Shown in pieces: positions 1-6,310 of a DNA stretch of 11,609 nt. A program made the position numbers and the translations under genes. The notes under the pieces are model-generated. The model was given only the letters and a program-made list of their open reading frames with translations. It was not told where the DNA came from and searched no databases. This stretch comes from Prevotella sp. (GTDB lineage: Bacteria > Bacteroidota > Bacteroidia > Bacteroidales > Bacteroidaceae). The first letter of the stretch is position 1, and every line of letters starts with the position of its first letter. The stretch spans positions 1 through 11,609 of the forward strand of contig JAJQAI010000235.1 of assembly GCA_021203915.1 (NCBI GenBank). The letters run 5' to 3'.

Positions 1-55
1 GCTACTACTGGGATGAAAATGGAGTACATAAGTTCCTCAACTTTTGTGAATCAGA
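1..55. repeat. Terminal direct repeat marking a circular sequence (copy 1)
   Basis: Bases 1-55 are identical to 11555-11609. Both copies lie inside the terL reading frame, and removing one gives an uninterrupted 584-aa gene. This is the signature of a circular (or tandemly repeated) molecule reported with an assembly overlap rather than a biological terminal repeat; 55 is also a usual assembler k-mer. Confidence 0.95.
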
Positions 56-1538
56 GGTGAGGTTCAATAACTCCTTCGGTAGGACTCCATGTCGTTTTTC
101 TCCCGTGCAGGTCTTCCAGTTTGCTAACATCTTTGGTTTGGTTAAGGAGAATGGTAATAGACTTATTCGTGATGCTTACATATTTGTTCCGAGAAAATTT
201 GGAAAGACAACATCTATGGCCTCGCTAGCCGTTTATGATTTACTTTATGGTGACCATAACGCTGAGGTCTATATTGGAGCAAATAGCTATGACCAAGCCA
301 AAAAGTGTTTCAATGAGGTCAGAGCTATAATGCTAGACCATGACCCTTATCAAGAAACTTTTAGAATAAATCGTGAAATCATCTCATATAAGTACAATGA
401 GAGAGATTCCTTAATCCAATGCCTTACAGCTAACGCTAAGACTAAGGATGGTCTAAGTGCTTCATTAGTGATTATGGATGAATATGCTCAAGCTAGAAAC
501 ACTAAAGGCAAGAATGGTGCTGATTTGAAGAATGTTCTTACAACATCTATGGGTATTAGAGAGAATCCTCTTACCATAGTGATAACAACTGCATCAGACG
601 TAACTGATGGTGCTTTCTATGCAGAATTGGAGGGCGTTAAGGCAGTATTACGTGGTGAGCAAGATAACGATAACCTTTTCGCTGATTTGTTTATGCCCGA
701 TGTAGAAGATAAGGAAGATGACCCTGCAACTTGGGCTAAAGTTCAGCCACATCTAGGAGTAACCATCAAGTCCGATTTTTACGAACTAGAATGGCAGAAG
801 GCTCAACTTAGTGCTGAAAATCTTCTCGCATTTAGAACTAAACTCTTGAATGTATTTGCGGTCAATGAAGCCAAGTCTTGGTTCTCGTTGACTAAAGCCC
901 AAGCACTAATAGGAAAGTTTGATATAGATAAAGAGTCTAAAGGTTCTGAGGTTGCTATTGCGTTTGATTTATCTATCCGTGATGATTTTAGTGCAGTTAG
1001 CTACACATGCTATAAAGGTCAAACTAAGAAGTTCTATTGTCATACGGATTATTATTTCCCCGAAGGTGCGCTTGATGGTCATCCTAATCAACACTTGTAT
1101 AGGGAGTGGGCTGAAGAAGGTCACCTAAAGCTATGTAAAGGCGATAGAATAAGTTTTGAAACGATTGCTGGGGATATACTAAGAAGAACTAGATTCCTCT
1201 ATGTAAGGCGTATAAGCTACGATGCTTATAAAGCCCAAGATTTGGTTAACTTGCTCTCCCAGTATGACCATAGTGGTAGCACCATGACTCCATTCAAGCA
1301 AACTTACGGGGAATTCAATAAGGTTGTAGAGTCTTTTGAGGTTCTTGCCTATTCTAATATTCCTCGCATAGAGTTCAATGATAACCCTATCAACACCTAC
1401 TGCTTAACCAACTGCACCATAGATACGGATAGTCTCGGGAACAAGAAGCCCATCAAAATAGCCCCTAATAAAAAAATTGACGGGGTTATAACGTGTCTCA
1501 TGAACATTGGTGCAATAACTAGTCTTTTAAGGCAATAG
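1..1538 (+). CDS. terL: Terminase large subunit, 3' part (continues from 11338 across the circle joint)
   Basis: Joined to 11338-11554 the gene encodes 584 aa; the junction codon is GGC and the frame is continuous, so a GTG at 57 is not the start. The product is the phage packaging motor: an ATPase that translocates DNA and a nuclease that cuts it. Numbering on the full protein: Walker A PRKFGKT 136-142, Walker B LVIMDE 228-233 with catalytic Asp232-Glu233, coupling motif ITTAS 267-271. An RNase H-like nuclease domain follows, with acidic residues at Asp395 (AFDLS), Asp480 (SYDAY) and Asp566 (KKIDGVIT). Length and motifs fit an intact HK97-like (Terminase_1) large subunit. It follows HNH and TerS, but no portal or capsid gene comes after it; the next gene is the integrase. 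Function by family is firm; use on the element's own DNA is inferred. Confidence 0.95.
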   Translation, partial: YYWDENGVHKFLNFCESEVRFNNSFGRTPCRFSPVQVFQFANIFGLVKENGNRLIRDAYIFVPRKFGKTTSMASLAVYDLLYGDHNAEVYIGANSYDQAKKCFNEVRAIMLDHDPYQETFRINREIISYKYNERDSLIQCLTANAKTKDGLSASLVIMDEYAQARNTKGKNGADLKNVLTTSMGIRENPLTIVITTASDVTDGAFYAELEGVKAVLRGEQDNDNLFADLFMPDVEDKEDDPATWAKVQPHLGVTIKSDFYELEWQKAQLSAENLLAFRTKLLNVFAVNEAKSWFSLTKAQALIGKFDIDKESKGSEVAIAFDLSIRDDFSAVSYTCYKGQTKKFYCHTDYYFPEGALDGHPNQHLYREWAEEGHLKLCKGDRISFETIAGDILRRTRFLYVRRISYDAYKAQDLVNLLSQYDHSGSTMTPFKQTYGEFNKVVESFEVLAYSNIPRIEFNDNPINTYCLTNCTIDTDSLGNKKPIKIAPNKKIDGVITCLMNIGAITSLLRQ

Positions 1539-1678
1539 AGAGTGATTATATACGTTTTGAAGGGTTACCCATTTTCAAAGCTTTAAAGTGTATATTTTAC
1601 ACTTATTCGGGGTAGAGTCAGGTTTTCGCTAAAGCTAAAAAATAGACGAGCTACTAAGTTATAGTTCGGGAAAAATTT

Positions 1679-1686
1679 TACCTTTG
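1679..1686 (+). promoter_or_regulatory. Lone -7 box TACCTTTG, possible promoter
   Basis: TACCTTTG matches the Bacteroidota -7 consensus TAnnTTTG exactly, but no TTG sits about 19 bases upstream, so the promoter is only half supported. If active it would make a transcript of about 55-60 nt ending at the terminator at 1712-1748, with no ORF. Confidence 0.3.
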
Positions 1687-1711
1687 TCGTGCTTTAATTT
1701 AATTTTAATTC

Positions 1712-1748
1712 GGTGGTCATCAGTCGTGAGATTGGTGGCTACTTTTTT
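1712..1748 (+). terminator. Rho-independent terminator rich in G.U pairs, after terL
   Basis: In RNA, 1713-1724 (GTGGTCATCAGT) pairs along its whole length with 1731-1742 (ATTGGTGGCTAC): 12 pairs, of which four are G.U, around a 6-nt loop, followed by TTTTTT (1743-1748). On the minus strand the G.U pairs become C-A mismatches, so it works only for rightward transcription. It probably ends the packaging transcript, about 175 bases after the terL stop. Confidence 0.7.
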
Positions 1749-1841
1749 AGTTGGAAAATATCCATATCAGATTGAAAACGGGTAAAAAAACGGGTAAATT
1801 TTGACTTTTTGTATTTTTCCAAATGTTCGGAAACACCTTTG

Positions 1842-1913
1842 TATATCGGCTTTTCATGGAATATTGTATGTAGTCCCCTATCCACTACAAGGCGTGCTTC
1901 GGCACGTTTTTTT
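1842..1913 (+). ncRNA. Possible small RNA, about 65-70 nt
   Basis: A stretch with no ORF ends in two hairpins: TGTAGT (1869-1874) pairing with ACTACA (1884-1889), and the terminator stem at 1893-1906. Upstream, CACCTTTG (1834-1841) differs by one base from the Bacteroidota -7 box, but the nearest upstream TTG (1809-1811) is 22 bases away rather than 19. The segment lies between two groups of ACGGGTAAA repeats. It could instead be the tail of a longer transcript or a chromosomal terminator carried in attP. Confidence 0.3.
1893..1913 (+). terminator. Rho-independent terminator with UUCG loop
   Basis: Stem CGTGC (1893-1897) / GCACG (1902-1906) closed by a TTCG tetraloop, then seven T (1907-1913). 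It is a strong rightward terminator that insulates the integrase promoter from upstream transcription. Confidence 0.85.
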
Positions 1914-2154
1914 ATGCGTCAGAATGAACTGATATTTATCCCCTTAAGTCCTTGATTATAAGCACTTTATGCTCTACATATAAGGTGTAATCCCCAAAAC
2001 CCTTCTTCCCGTAAATCTTCATTTTTACCCGTTCAGATTCATAAAAACGGGTAAATTTTTATGGTCTAAAGCAGTTTTTTACCCGTTTTTTTAATGCCCA
2101 TAAAGAGCCTTGACAAAAAATAGCGCAAAACGAGTAAAAAAATCGGGTAATTCT

Positions 2155-2184
2155 TTGGTAGATGAAAATTAATGATTACTTTTG
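2155..2184 (+). promoter_or_regulatory. Integrase promoter, exact Bacteroidota consensus
   Basis: TTG at 2155-2157, 19 bases, then TACTTTTG at 2177-2184: an exact match to TTG-N19-TAnnTTTG. Transcription should start near 2190, which puts the upstream in-frame ATG at 2162 outside the mRNA and sets the integrase start at 2210. Degenerate ACGGGTAAA copies end at 2151, directly next to the -33 element. Confidence 0.85.
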
Positions 2185-2209
2185 CGTCAGAACAATAACC
2201 TATAGAATC

Positions 2210-3616
2210 ATGAGAGCAATACGTTACAACTTATCTACAAAAGTAAATGAGAAAGGTTACCAAAGACTATACATGGTAATCAAAGATGACTACGTTACAA
2301 GTCGTGGAAAGACCAACATTTTTATTCACAAGGATTTCTTTGATAAAAAACGTGGTATAGACGAGTTAGGCTTAACCCGTAAGAGAACACACATAGCTCA
2401 AAAAGCAACAAGGGAGGCTCTACTTGAGCTAAATGACATTAAGGATTTCGTAACAAAGCAGATTGAGGGGGAGAAACTCAGCAAGGAACTATTGCCTAAC
2501 ATCCTTAACGAATACTACGGCATTGTACTTGATGATGAGATAGCAAAAGAACTTGAAGAGCGAGCCAGCAATGCTACACCTACCCTAGAAGAACTATTTG
2601 AAATGTGTATCGCTTCTAAGCGTCTTAAGCCTCACGTTGCTAAGTGTTATCGCACATTAGTAAGAACCCTACGTAGATATGAAGGCTATACAAAATTCAA
2701 GTCTAAGAATCCTCAGTATATGTTTGACTTGGATAAAGTAACCCATCAAGAACTTGAGGACATTACTGCTTATTTTAGAGATGAAGATACATACGCTAAG
2801 CAATATCCAGCACTATTCAAGAAGTTATTGAAGGAACATTGTGTTAGTACCAAGAGTGGACGTAATGTCCTAAGAGGCAGAGGTCAAAGTACCATCAGTA
2901 AGATGCAGAGCTATCTTAAGTCCTTCTTCAACTGGTGCAGAAAACAACACTATACCAATAATACTCCTTTTGAGGATTTTGAGATTGAGCCTCAGAGATA
3001 TGCTGACCCAGTCGGTTTAAGCATTGAACAGCGTGATAGACTAGCTACTGCTCAACTACCAACTAAGCACTTAAGGACTCAGAGAGACATCTTCATCTTC
3101 CAGTGTTGGGTGGGTTGCCGTGTTTCTGATTTGATTACCTTAACCGAGAAAAATATAAAAGACATTAATGGTGAGAAGTATTTACAATATGTACCCATCA
3201 AGACTAAGGATGTTCACGAGCAAATCCAAAACGTTTGTGTTCCCCTTCTTGATGAAGCACTAGAGTATATTGAAAGATATAGAGGAGTTGATGCTAAAGG
3301 TCGCTTAATGCCTTTCATATCTCCACAAAGGTATAATGATGCTATCAAGGAGATGTTCAAACTAGCAGGTCTTGATGATATGGTGTCGGTTCGTAATCAG
3401 AAGACAAATAACGATGAGTTGAAGCCTCTCTACGAGGTTGCCTCATCGCACATGGCACGGAAAACATTCGTTACCATTTTATATAACAATGGTGTAGCAG
3501 ACCCTAAACTTATAGGTATGATGTCGGGGCATTCTAGTGATGCCATTGAGAGATATATTAGAAGAGAGCTACACACAATGCGTGAAGCTATAGGAAATTT
3601 GAGAAAAAAAATCTGA
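2210..3616 (+). CDS. int: Tyrosine integrase (site-specific recombinase)
   Basis: A 468-aa recombinase expected to integrate and excise the element at attP/attB. The ATG at 2210 is chosen because the in-frame ATG at 2162 lies inside the promoter. The N-terminus (about 1-90) looks like the arm-binding domain of Bacteroidota phage integrases, followed by a SAM-like core-binding region (about 125-250) and the catalytic domain. Visible catalytic residues: Arg304 in GCRVSDL, a beta-hairpin Lys near 331-333 (IKTKD), His414-x-x-Arg417 in HMARKTF, His441 in SGHSS and the Tyr449 nucleophile in ERYIRR. All are present, so it should be active. It heads a short operon with the HTH-tailed gene 8 bases downstream. 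The target site is not deducible. Confidence 0.95.
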   Translation: MRAIRYNLSTKVNEKGYQRLYMVIKDDYVTSRGKTNIFIHKDFFDKKRGIDELGLTRKRTHIAQKATREALLELNDIKDFVTKQIEGEKLSKELLPNILNEYYGIVLDDEIAKELEERASNATPTLEELFEMCIASKRLKPHVAKCYRTLVRTLRRYEGYTKFKSKNPQYMFDLDKVTHQELEDITAYFRDEDTYAKQYPALFKKLLKEHCVSTKSGRNVLRGRGQSTISKMQSYLKSFFNWCRKQHYTNNTPFEDFEIEPQRYADPVGLSIEQRDRLATAQLPTKHLRTQRDIFIFQCWVGCRVSDLITLTEKNIKDINGEKYLQYVPIKTKDVHEQIQNVCVPLLDEALEYIERYRGVDAKGRLMPFISPQRYNDAIKEMFKLAGLDDMVSVRNQKTNNDELKPLYEVASSHMARKTFVTILYNNGVADPKLIGMMSGHSSDAIERYIRRELHTMREAIGNLRKKI

Positions 3617-3624
3617 ATAATCCA

Positions 3625-4392
3625 ATGACAACAAGTAAACATGAATTCGTGATTGATATCAGAGAGTATATCAACACCATTTGGAGTGAACCTAAGCATA
3701 TACGGGCTATGCAGAGTTCAATATCGCTACGTGAAACGTGGGACGATTTGCGCAAACTTACTCTTGATTTATGCACCATATATGACATTATAGTTGAGAT
3801 GGAAGCAGACATTGAAAATGCCGCATTCTCGGAGAAGGTCAATTTCCTAAACTCCGAGAGTGAAAGAGCAGATATTGATAGGGAAATATGTCTAGGAAGA
3901 GATATTGCCGTTAGACATCTCATCAAAACTGATTTGGCAAAGCATAAAGATGTCGCTTCGGCTTGGCAGGTTGTTGCTAAGAGAATGGAGAACCTACTGG
4001 AATGGTTGAGTCTAATTGATAGCAAAGAAAAGGGTATCATGTATCCCGAAGAAAAAGACCGAGATAAACTACCTTTTGATTCTAGTCTATTGGAGGCTTA
4101 TAGTGCCTATAAAAAAGATGATAAGGAAGTCTTTAACGGCTTTGTCAATGAAATAGCACGGGGTGTTGCTCGTGAGCTAAATGTTGCTCACCAAATGCAC
4201 CAACATGGTGATATAATTGAAGGTGAAAGACATCTATACACCACTGAAGTTTGCCAGCTATTGGGTAAGTCAAAACGTACCCTAGCTAGGTGGAACAAAG
4301 AAGGTATATTAACGCCAGCTGGCTTTGATGGTAAGACACCATATTATACTTTCCGTCAACTACAAGAGGTTGATGCTAGTCTAAGATTATAA
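3625..4392 (+). CDS. Two-part regulator: unknown N-terminal region plus C-terminal excisionase-type HTH
   Basis: 255 aa, starting 8 bases after int, so probably cotranscribed with it. Residues 1-200 are mostly helical and charged and not recognised. Residues 203-250 form a MerR/HTH_17-type DNA-binding domain: EVCQLLGKS is followed by TLARW, KEG and GKTPYY. This tail is a close paralogue of the C-terminus of the gene at 5598: 23 of 34 aligned positions from EVC to PYY are identical. The two proteins probably bind related sites. Linkage to int and the added N-terminal domain suggest a regulator of integration/excision, possibly one that senses a partner or helper signal; that role is inference. 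No transmembrane or signal sequence is seen. Confidence 0.7.
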   Translation: MTTSKHEFVIDIREYINTIWSEPKHIRAMQSSISLRETWDDLRKLTLDLCTIYDIIVEMEADIENAAFSEKVNFLNSESERADIDREICLGRDIAVRHLIKTDLAKHKDVASAWQVVAKRMENLLEWLSLIDSKEKGIMYPEEKDRDKLPFDSSLLEAYSAYKKDDKEVFNGFVNEIARGVARELNVAHQMHQHGDIIEGERHLYTTEVCQLLGKSKRTLARWNKEGILTPAGFDGKTPYYTFRQLQEVDASLRL

Positions 4393-4415
4393 TATTAATA
4401 CTGGAGGAAATAGTT

Positions 4416-5327
4416 ATGCAATGGAACAAAAAGATTCTAGGGGCTACCATAAAGGAAATGAAAAATCCTTCGTGGCAAAACATAGATGATATTCATCACC
4501 ACTTGGCTGATGGAATACTGCTCCAACTAGTTATTGGAGAGAGATGTAAAATCCTTGACAAGCAAACCCAAGAGGTCTTTGATAGGTGGAAATCTCGTCT
4601 TGTTTATACACAAGGCGAGCTACGGGTGTATAGTGGATTCCCTAAGACCGATATAGTGGAGATATTGCAAGATTTTGCAGAGGCAGTAAAGAAGAGTATT
4701 TCTGCTGATAAAAAGAGTTGGGATAAGAATTATTGCAAAGAAGTGTTGGGCTTCATTGACAACTGGAAGAGCCTGCATGGTGAGAATGTAGAATTGTGGA
4801 GATTATCATTTATTATAGGTAGACTTATAATATTGGATACAACCACCAAGTTGACTCCCGATTATAAAAATGCTATAGACAAAGTGGAATTCGACAATGG
4901 CATTTCTCTAAATCATGTAGAGATTCCGAATATTGAGGATAAGAAAGCTAGTCTTTTATTCACGATGTTCTTTGTGGCTAAAGAGCATTGGTATAAAAAA
5001 TTTATACAAAAACTCAGAAAGGGATTTAAAGTAGAAGTATTAACTACTGGTTTTAAATCCGACCATGTTGCGAAAGCCTTCTTTGATACGCTTAAGGATT
5101 ATTTCCGTTGCGTAGATGGGGGGATGTCTTATATACGCAAGGAAAACCAGTACCTATGTCAAGCACTAATTGATGACCCTAATGTGAAGATGTGGTTTGA
5201 TAGACCAAATGAAAAAAAAGACAAAGAGAGAATTGACAAATTCAAAGAAAGATTCGCCAAGTTAATCACTAAGGAGCTAAAAGGGGTAACCGAGAGATAC
5301 ACTAATCAAATTAAACCTATAGGATAG
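4416..5327 (+). CDS. Unrecognised 303-aa protein, possible cargo gene
   Basis: No family recognised. The protein is soluble-looking, with no signal peptide or clear membrane helix, rich in Lys, Asp and Trp; its C-terminal 40 residues are strongly charged and helical. It has a strong GGAGGA ribosome-binding site (4403-4408) 7 bases before the ATG, which is unusual for Bacteroidota. It lies between the int/HTH pair and a terminator (5351-5379), a slot where satellites often carry accessory genes such as anti-phage or superinfection functions. No catalytic motif supports any specific activity. The reading frame is long and intact, so the gene itself is secure while the function is open. Confidence 0.75.
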   Translation: MQWNKKILGATIKEMKNPSWQNIDDIHHHLADGILLQLVIGERCKILDKQTQEVFDRWKSRLVYTQGELRVYSGFPKTDIVEILQDFAEAVKKSISADKKSWDKNYCKEVLGFIDNWKSLHGENVELWRLSFIIGRLIILDTTTKLTPDYKNAIDKVEFDNGISLNHVEIPNIEDKKASLLFTMFFVAKEHWYKKFIQKLRKGFKVEVLTTGFKSDHVAKAFFDTLKDYFRCVDGGMSYIRKENQYLCQALIDDPNVKMWFDRPNEKKDKERIDKFKERFAKLITKELKGVTERYTNQIKPIG

Positions 5328-5350
5328 AGCATAATACTAGTGGTAGCAGG

Positions 5351-5379
5351 GGTGTGTTAGCAATAGCACACCTTTTTTT
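5351..5379 (+). terminator. Rho-independent terminator ending the integrase operon
   Basis: Stem GGTGTG (5351-5356) / CACACC (5367-5372), extendable by a T.G wobble, then seven T (5373-5379). It starts 24 bases after the stop of the 303-aa gene and separates the integrase operon from the replication operon. Confidence 0.88.
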
Positions 5380-5460
5380 CGCCATAACTCGTCATTTGTA
5401 CTACGAATCAGTTTTTTAACATTTTTTGTTTTTTCCAAAAACGTTCAGAATCGTTCTTTT

Positions 5461-5512
5461 TTGTTCCTCGAATTTCACTTTCAAATTTGTGCTTTTATTT
5501 TCTATTCTTTTG
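5461..5512 (+). promoter_or_regulatory. Probable promoter region of the excisionase/replication operon
   Basis: A promoter is required between the terminator at 5351-5379 and the gene at 5598. No exact consensus is seen. Candidates are CAAATTTG (5482-5489; one mismatch to TAnnTTTG) with TTG at 5461-5463 and 18-base spacing, and TTCTTTTG (5505-5512; one mismatch) with TTG at 5487-5489 but only 15-base spacing. A weak core promoter would fit an operon needing activation or derepression, but the exact start is uncertain. Confidence 0.35.
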
Positions 5513-5574
5513 TAGCCGTACCTACGCAAAAGTGGGTATGGTGGCAAAACTATACACTTGGATATAGTCCCACC
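5512..5574 (+). promoter_or_regulatory. Structured 5' leader with mutually exclusive pairings
   Basis: Between the promoter region and the ATG at 5598: a small hairpin GTAG (5512-5515)/CTAC (5522-5525), then ACTATA (5549-5554)/TATAGT (5563-5568) with an 8-nt loop. Around this stem, either GTGGG (5532-5536) pairs with CCCAC (5569-5573) or GGTGG (5540-5544) pairs with CCACC (5570-5574); the 3' arms overlap, so only one can form. This suggests a leader with two alternative folds. No U-run follows, so it would act on translation or as a protein-binding site rather than as a terminator. Confidence 0.4.
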
Positions 5575-5597
5575 TTAATCTATTAAATTTTTCTTAT

Positions 5598-5909
5598 ATG
5601 GAAAATCAATTAATTGAAAATGGAGAGTTGGTAGTTATTAAACTCTCCCAGTTATCAGAGCTAATTGGCTTAAAGGTTAAGGATGCTATGTTCGGTGCAT
5701 TAGACGAGTATAATGCACGTAAATTGTCAGAGAAAAAACCTGACGAGCGCATATCTCAAAAAGAGGTGTGTGAGATTCTTCACAAGTCTATTAGCACTTT
5801 GAATCGTTGGGAAAAAGAGGGTTATCTGATTCCTGCTGGTCGTAATGGTAAGACTCCATATTACTATAGGAGTCAGATTGATAATCTCGGTAAACTTGAG
5901 GTGGCATGA
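5598..5909 (+). CDS. AlpA/excisionase-like helix-turn-helix protein
   Basis: 103 aa, first gene of the replication operon. Residues 1-45 are a short helical lead; residues 52-98 are an HTH_17/MerR-like domain (ISQKEVCEIL, then STLNRWEKEGYLIP and GKTPYYYR). Such proteins act as excisionases (recombination directionality factors) or AlpA-type activators in prophages and PICIs. Its HTH is 23/34 identical to the C-terminal domain of the protein at 3625-4392. The start is supported by a short A/T-rich leader; no clear ribosome-binding site is present, as is normal in Bacteroidota. The stop overlaps the next ATG (ATGA). Probable early switch gene; whether Xis or activator cannot be decided from sequence. 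Confidence 0.82.
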   Translation: MENQLIENGELVVIKLSQLSELIGLKVKDAMFGALDEYNARKLSEKKPDERISQKEVCEILHKSISTLNRWEKEGYLIPAGRNGKTPYYYRSQIDNLGKLEVA

Positions 5910-6310
5910 AAACACTAACTACTCACAAGAAAAAAGCCTCAACAACTGAGGCTTTTGGAGAAGGGAGGAAAAAAGTCGGAGCTATGAGTTCTGCCCCTTT
6001 TGCTATGGCAAAGGTACGAAAAAATACCCATAGAAGCAGGCTTTTGGACTACTTTTTCAACTGCACTGAAACTGCACGTAGTGCCTCTATTGAACTTGGT
6101 ATTCCTCGTGATGAGTTCTCGTCTCTTTTACCTAAATGGGTGAAAGAAGGATATGTCGTGGTAGCGTTTGTTGACAAAGATAAACGTACCCATAGAATGG
6201 CTAGACATTTCACTGCTAATCCCGATAAGATAAGAAAGATTAAGAAGCAACAATACTTGCAATTATCTTTTCTTGATACGCTGGGTGCAGAGGAAGGAGG
6301 TGACGTATGA
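5906..6310 (+). CDS. Small winged-helix-like protein, unknown function
   Basis: 134 aa from the ATG at 5906, which overlaps the previous stop by ATGA and has GAGG 4 bases upstream. The first 26 residues are Lys/Thr-rich and encode a perfect 10-bp stem-loop (5932-5956); the second in-frame ATG, at 5984, preceded by GGGAGGAA at 5963-5970, gives a 108-aa form that starts after it. Residues about 43-100 read as a winged helix-turn-helix (RLLDYFF, SIELGIPRDEFSSLLPKWVKE, then a beta wing ending HRMARHF), so DNA binding is likely. The tail carries QLSFLD, loosely like a sliding-clamp-binding peptide. It lies upstream of the primase-helicase; a replication or regulatory accessory role is plausible but not shown. 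Confidence 0.75.
   Translation: MKTLTTHKKKASTTEAFGEGRKKVGAMSSAPFAMAKVRKNTHRSRLLDYFFNCTETARSASIELGIPRDEFSSLLPKWVKEGYVVVAFVDKDKRTHRMARHFTANPDKIRKIKKQQYLQLSFLDTLGAEEGGDV
5932..5956. promoter_or_regulatory. Perfect 10-bp stem-loop inside the start of the 5906 gene, possible attenuator
   Basis: AAAAGCCTCA (5932-5941) and TGAGGCTTTT (5947-5956) are exact reverse complements around a 5-nt loop. A-run, GC-rich stem and T-run are the layout of a bidirectional intrinsic terminator, though the T-run is only four bases. It lies 23 bases after the stop of the HTH gene and 27 bases before the alternative start at 5984, so it could limit read-through into the replication genes. Confidence 0.55.

Larger units (their letters stand above)
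1778..2151. repeat. ACGGGTAAA repeat family, probable integrase arm-type sites (attP)
   Basis: Five exact copies of ACGGGTAAA: + at 1778-1786, 1790-1798 and 2047-2055; - (TTTACCCGT) at 2024-2032 and 2078-2086. Two degenerate + copies lie at 2130-2138 (ACGAGTAAA) and 2143-2151. Two of them extend to a 17-bp exact direct repeat, AAAAACGGGTAAATTTT, at 1786-1802 and 2043-2059. The pair 2024-2033/2046-2055 is a 10-bp inverted repeat. The last copies abut the integrase promoter (2155-2184), so a bound protein could also repress int. Spacing and mixed orientation resemble arm-type sites of lambda-like and CTnDOT-like attP regions. A second replication origin is possible but less likely, since a better origin lies at 9492-9760. 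Confidence 0.6.
1539..2161. other. 623-bp gene-free region between terL and the integrase: terminators, repeats, probable attP
   Basis: No convincing ORF lies here on either strand. In order it holds: weak hairpins just after terL (GGG-tta-CCC at 1562-1570; AAGTGTA/TACACTT at 1586-1604, no U-run); a lone TACCTTTG box (1679-1686); a terminator (1712-1748); two ACGGGTAAA repeats (1778-1798); a possible small RNA with a terminator (about 1848-1913); further inverted and direct copies of the repeat (2024-2086) and two degenerate ones (2130-2151); then the integrase promoter. Position upstream of int and the repeats in both orientations suggest attP with integrase arm sites. The crossover core cannot be pinpointed. 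Confidence 0.6.

Noticed and set aside
57..59. GTG at 57 as the terL start
   Set aside because: The frame is open to the window edge and continues back through the circular joint to an ATG at 11338; starting at 57 would lose 91 residues.
1586..1604. Hairpin after terL as its terminator
   Set aside because: The 7-bp A/T-rich stem has no U-run; the hairpin at 1712-1748 is far better.
1869..1913. 3' end of a tRNA copied in attP
   Set aside because: The C-rich loop and following terminator look suggestive, but no T-loop TTCGA sequence precedes it.
1786..2059. 17-bp direct repeat as ends of an inserted element
   Set aside because: The 240 bp between holds no gene, and the repeat is part of a family with copies in both orientations.
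2162..2164. Upstream ATG as the integrase start
   Set aside because: It lies between the -33 and -7 elements of an exact promoter, so it would not be in the mRNA.
5545..5552. Minus-strand -7 box (TAGTTTTG)
   Set aside because: No TTG at the right distance and no leftward gene to drive; it lies inside the leader hairpin.
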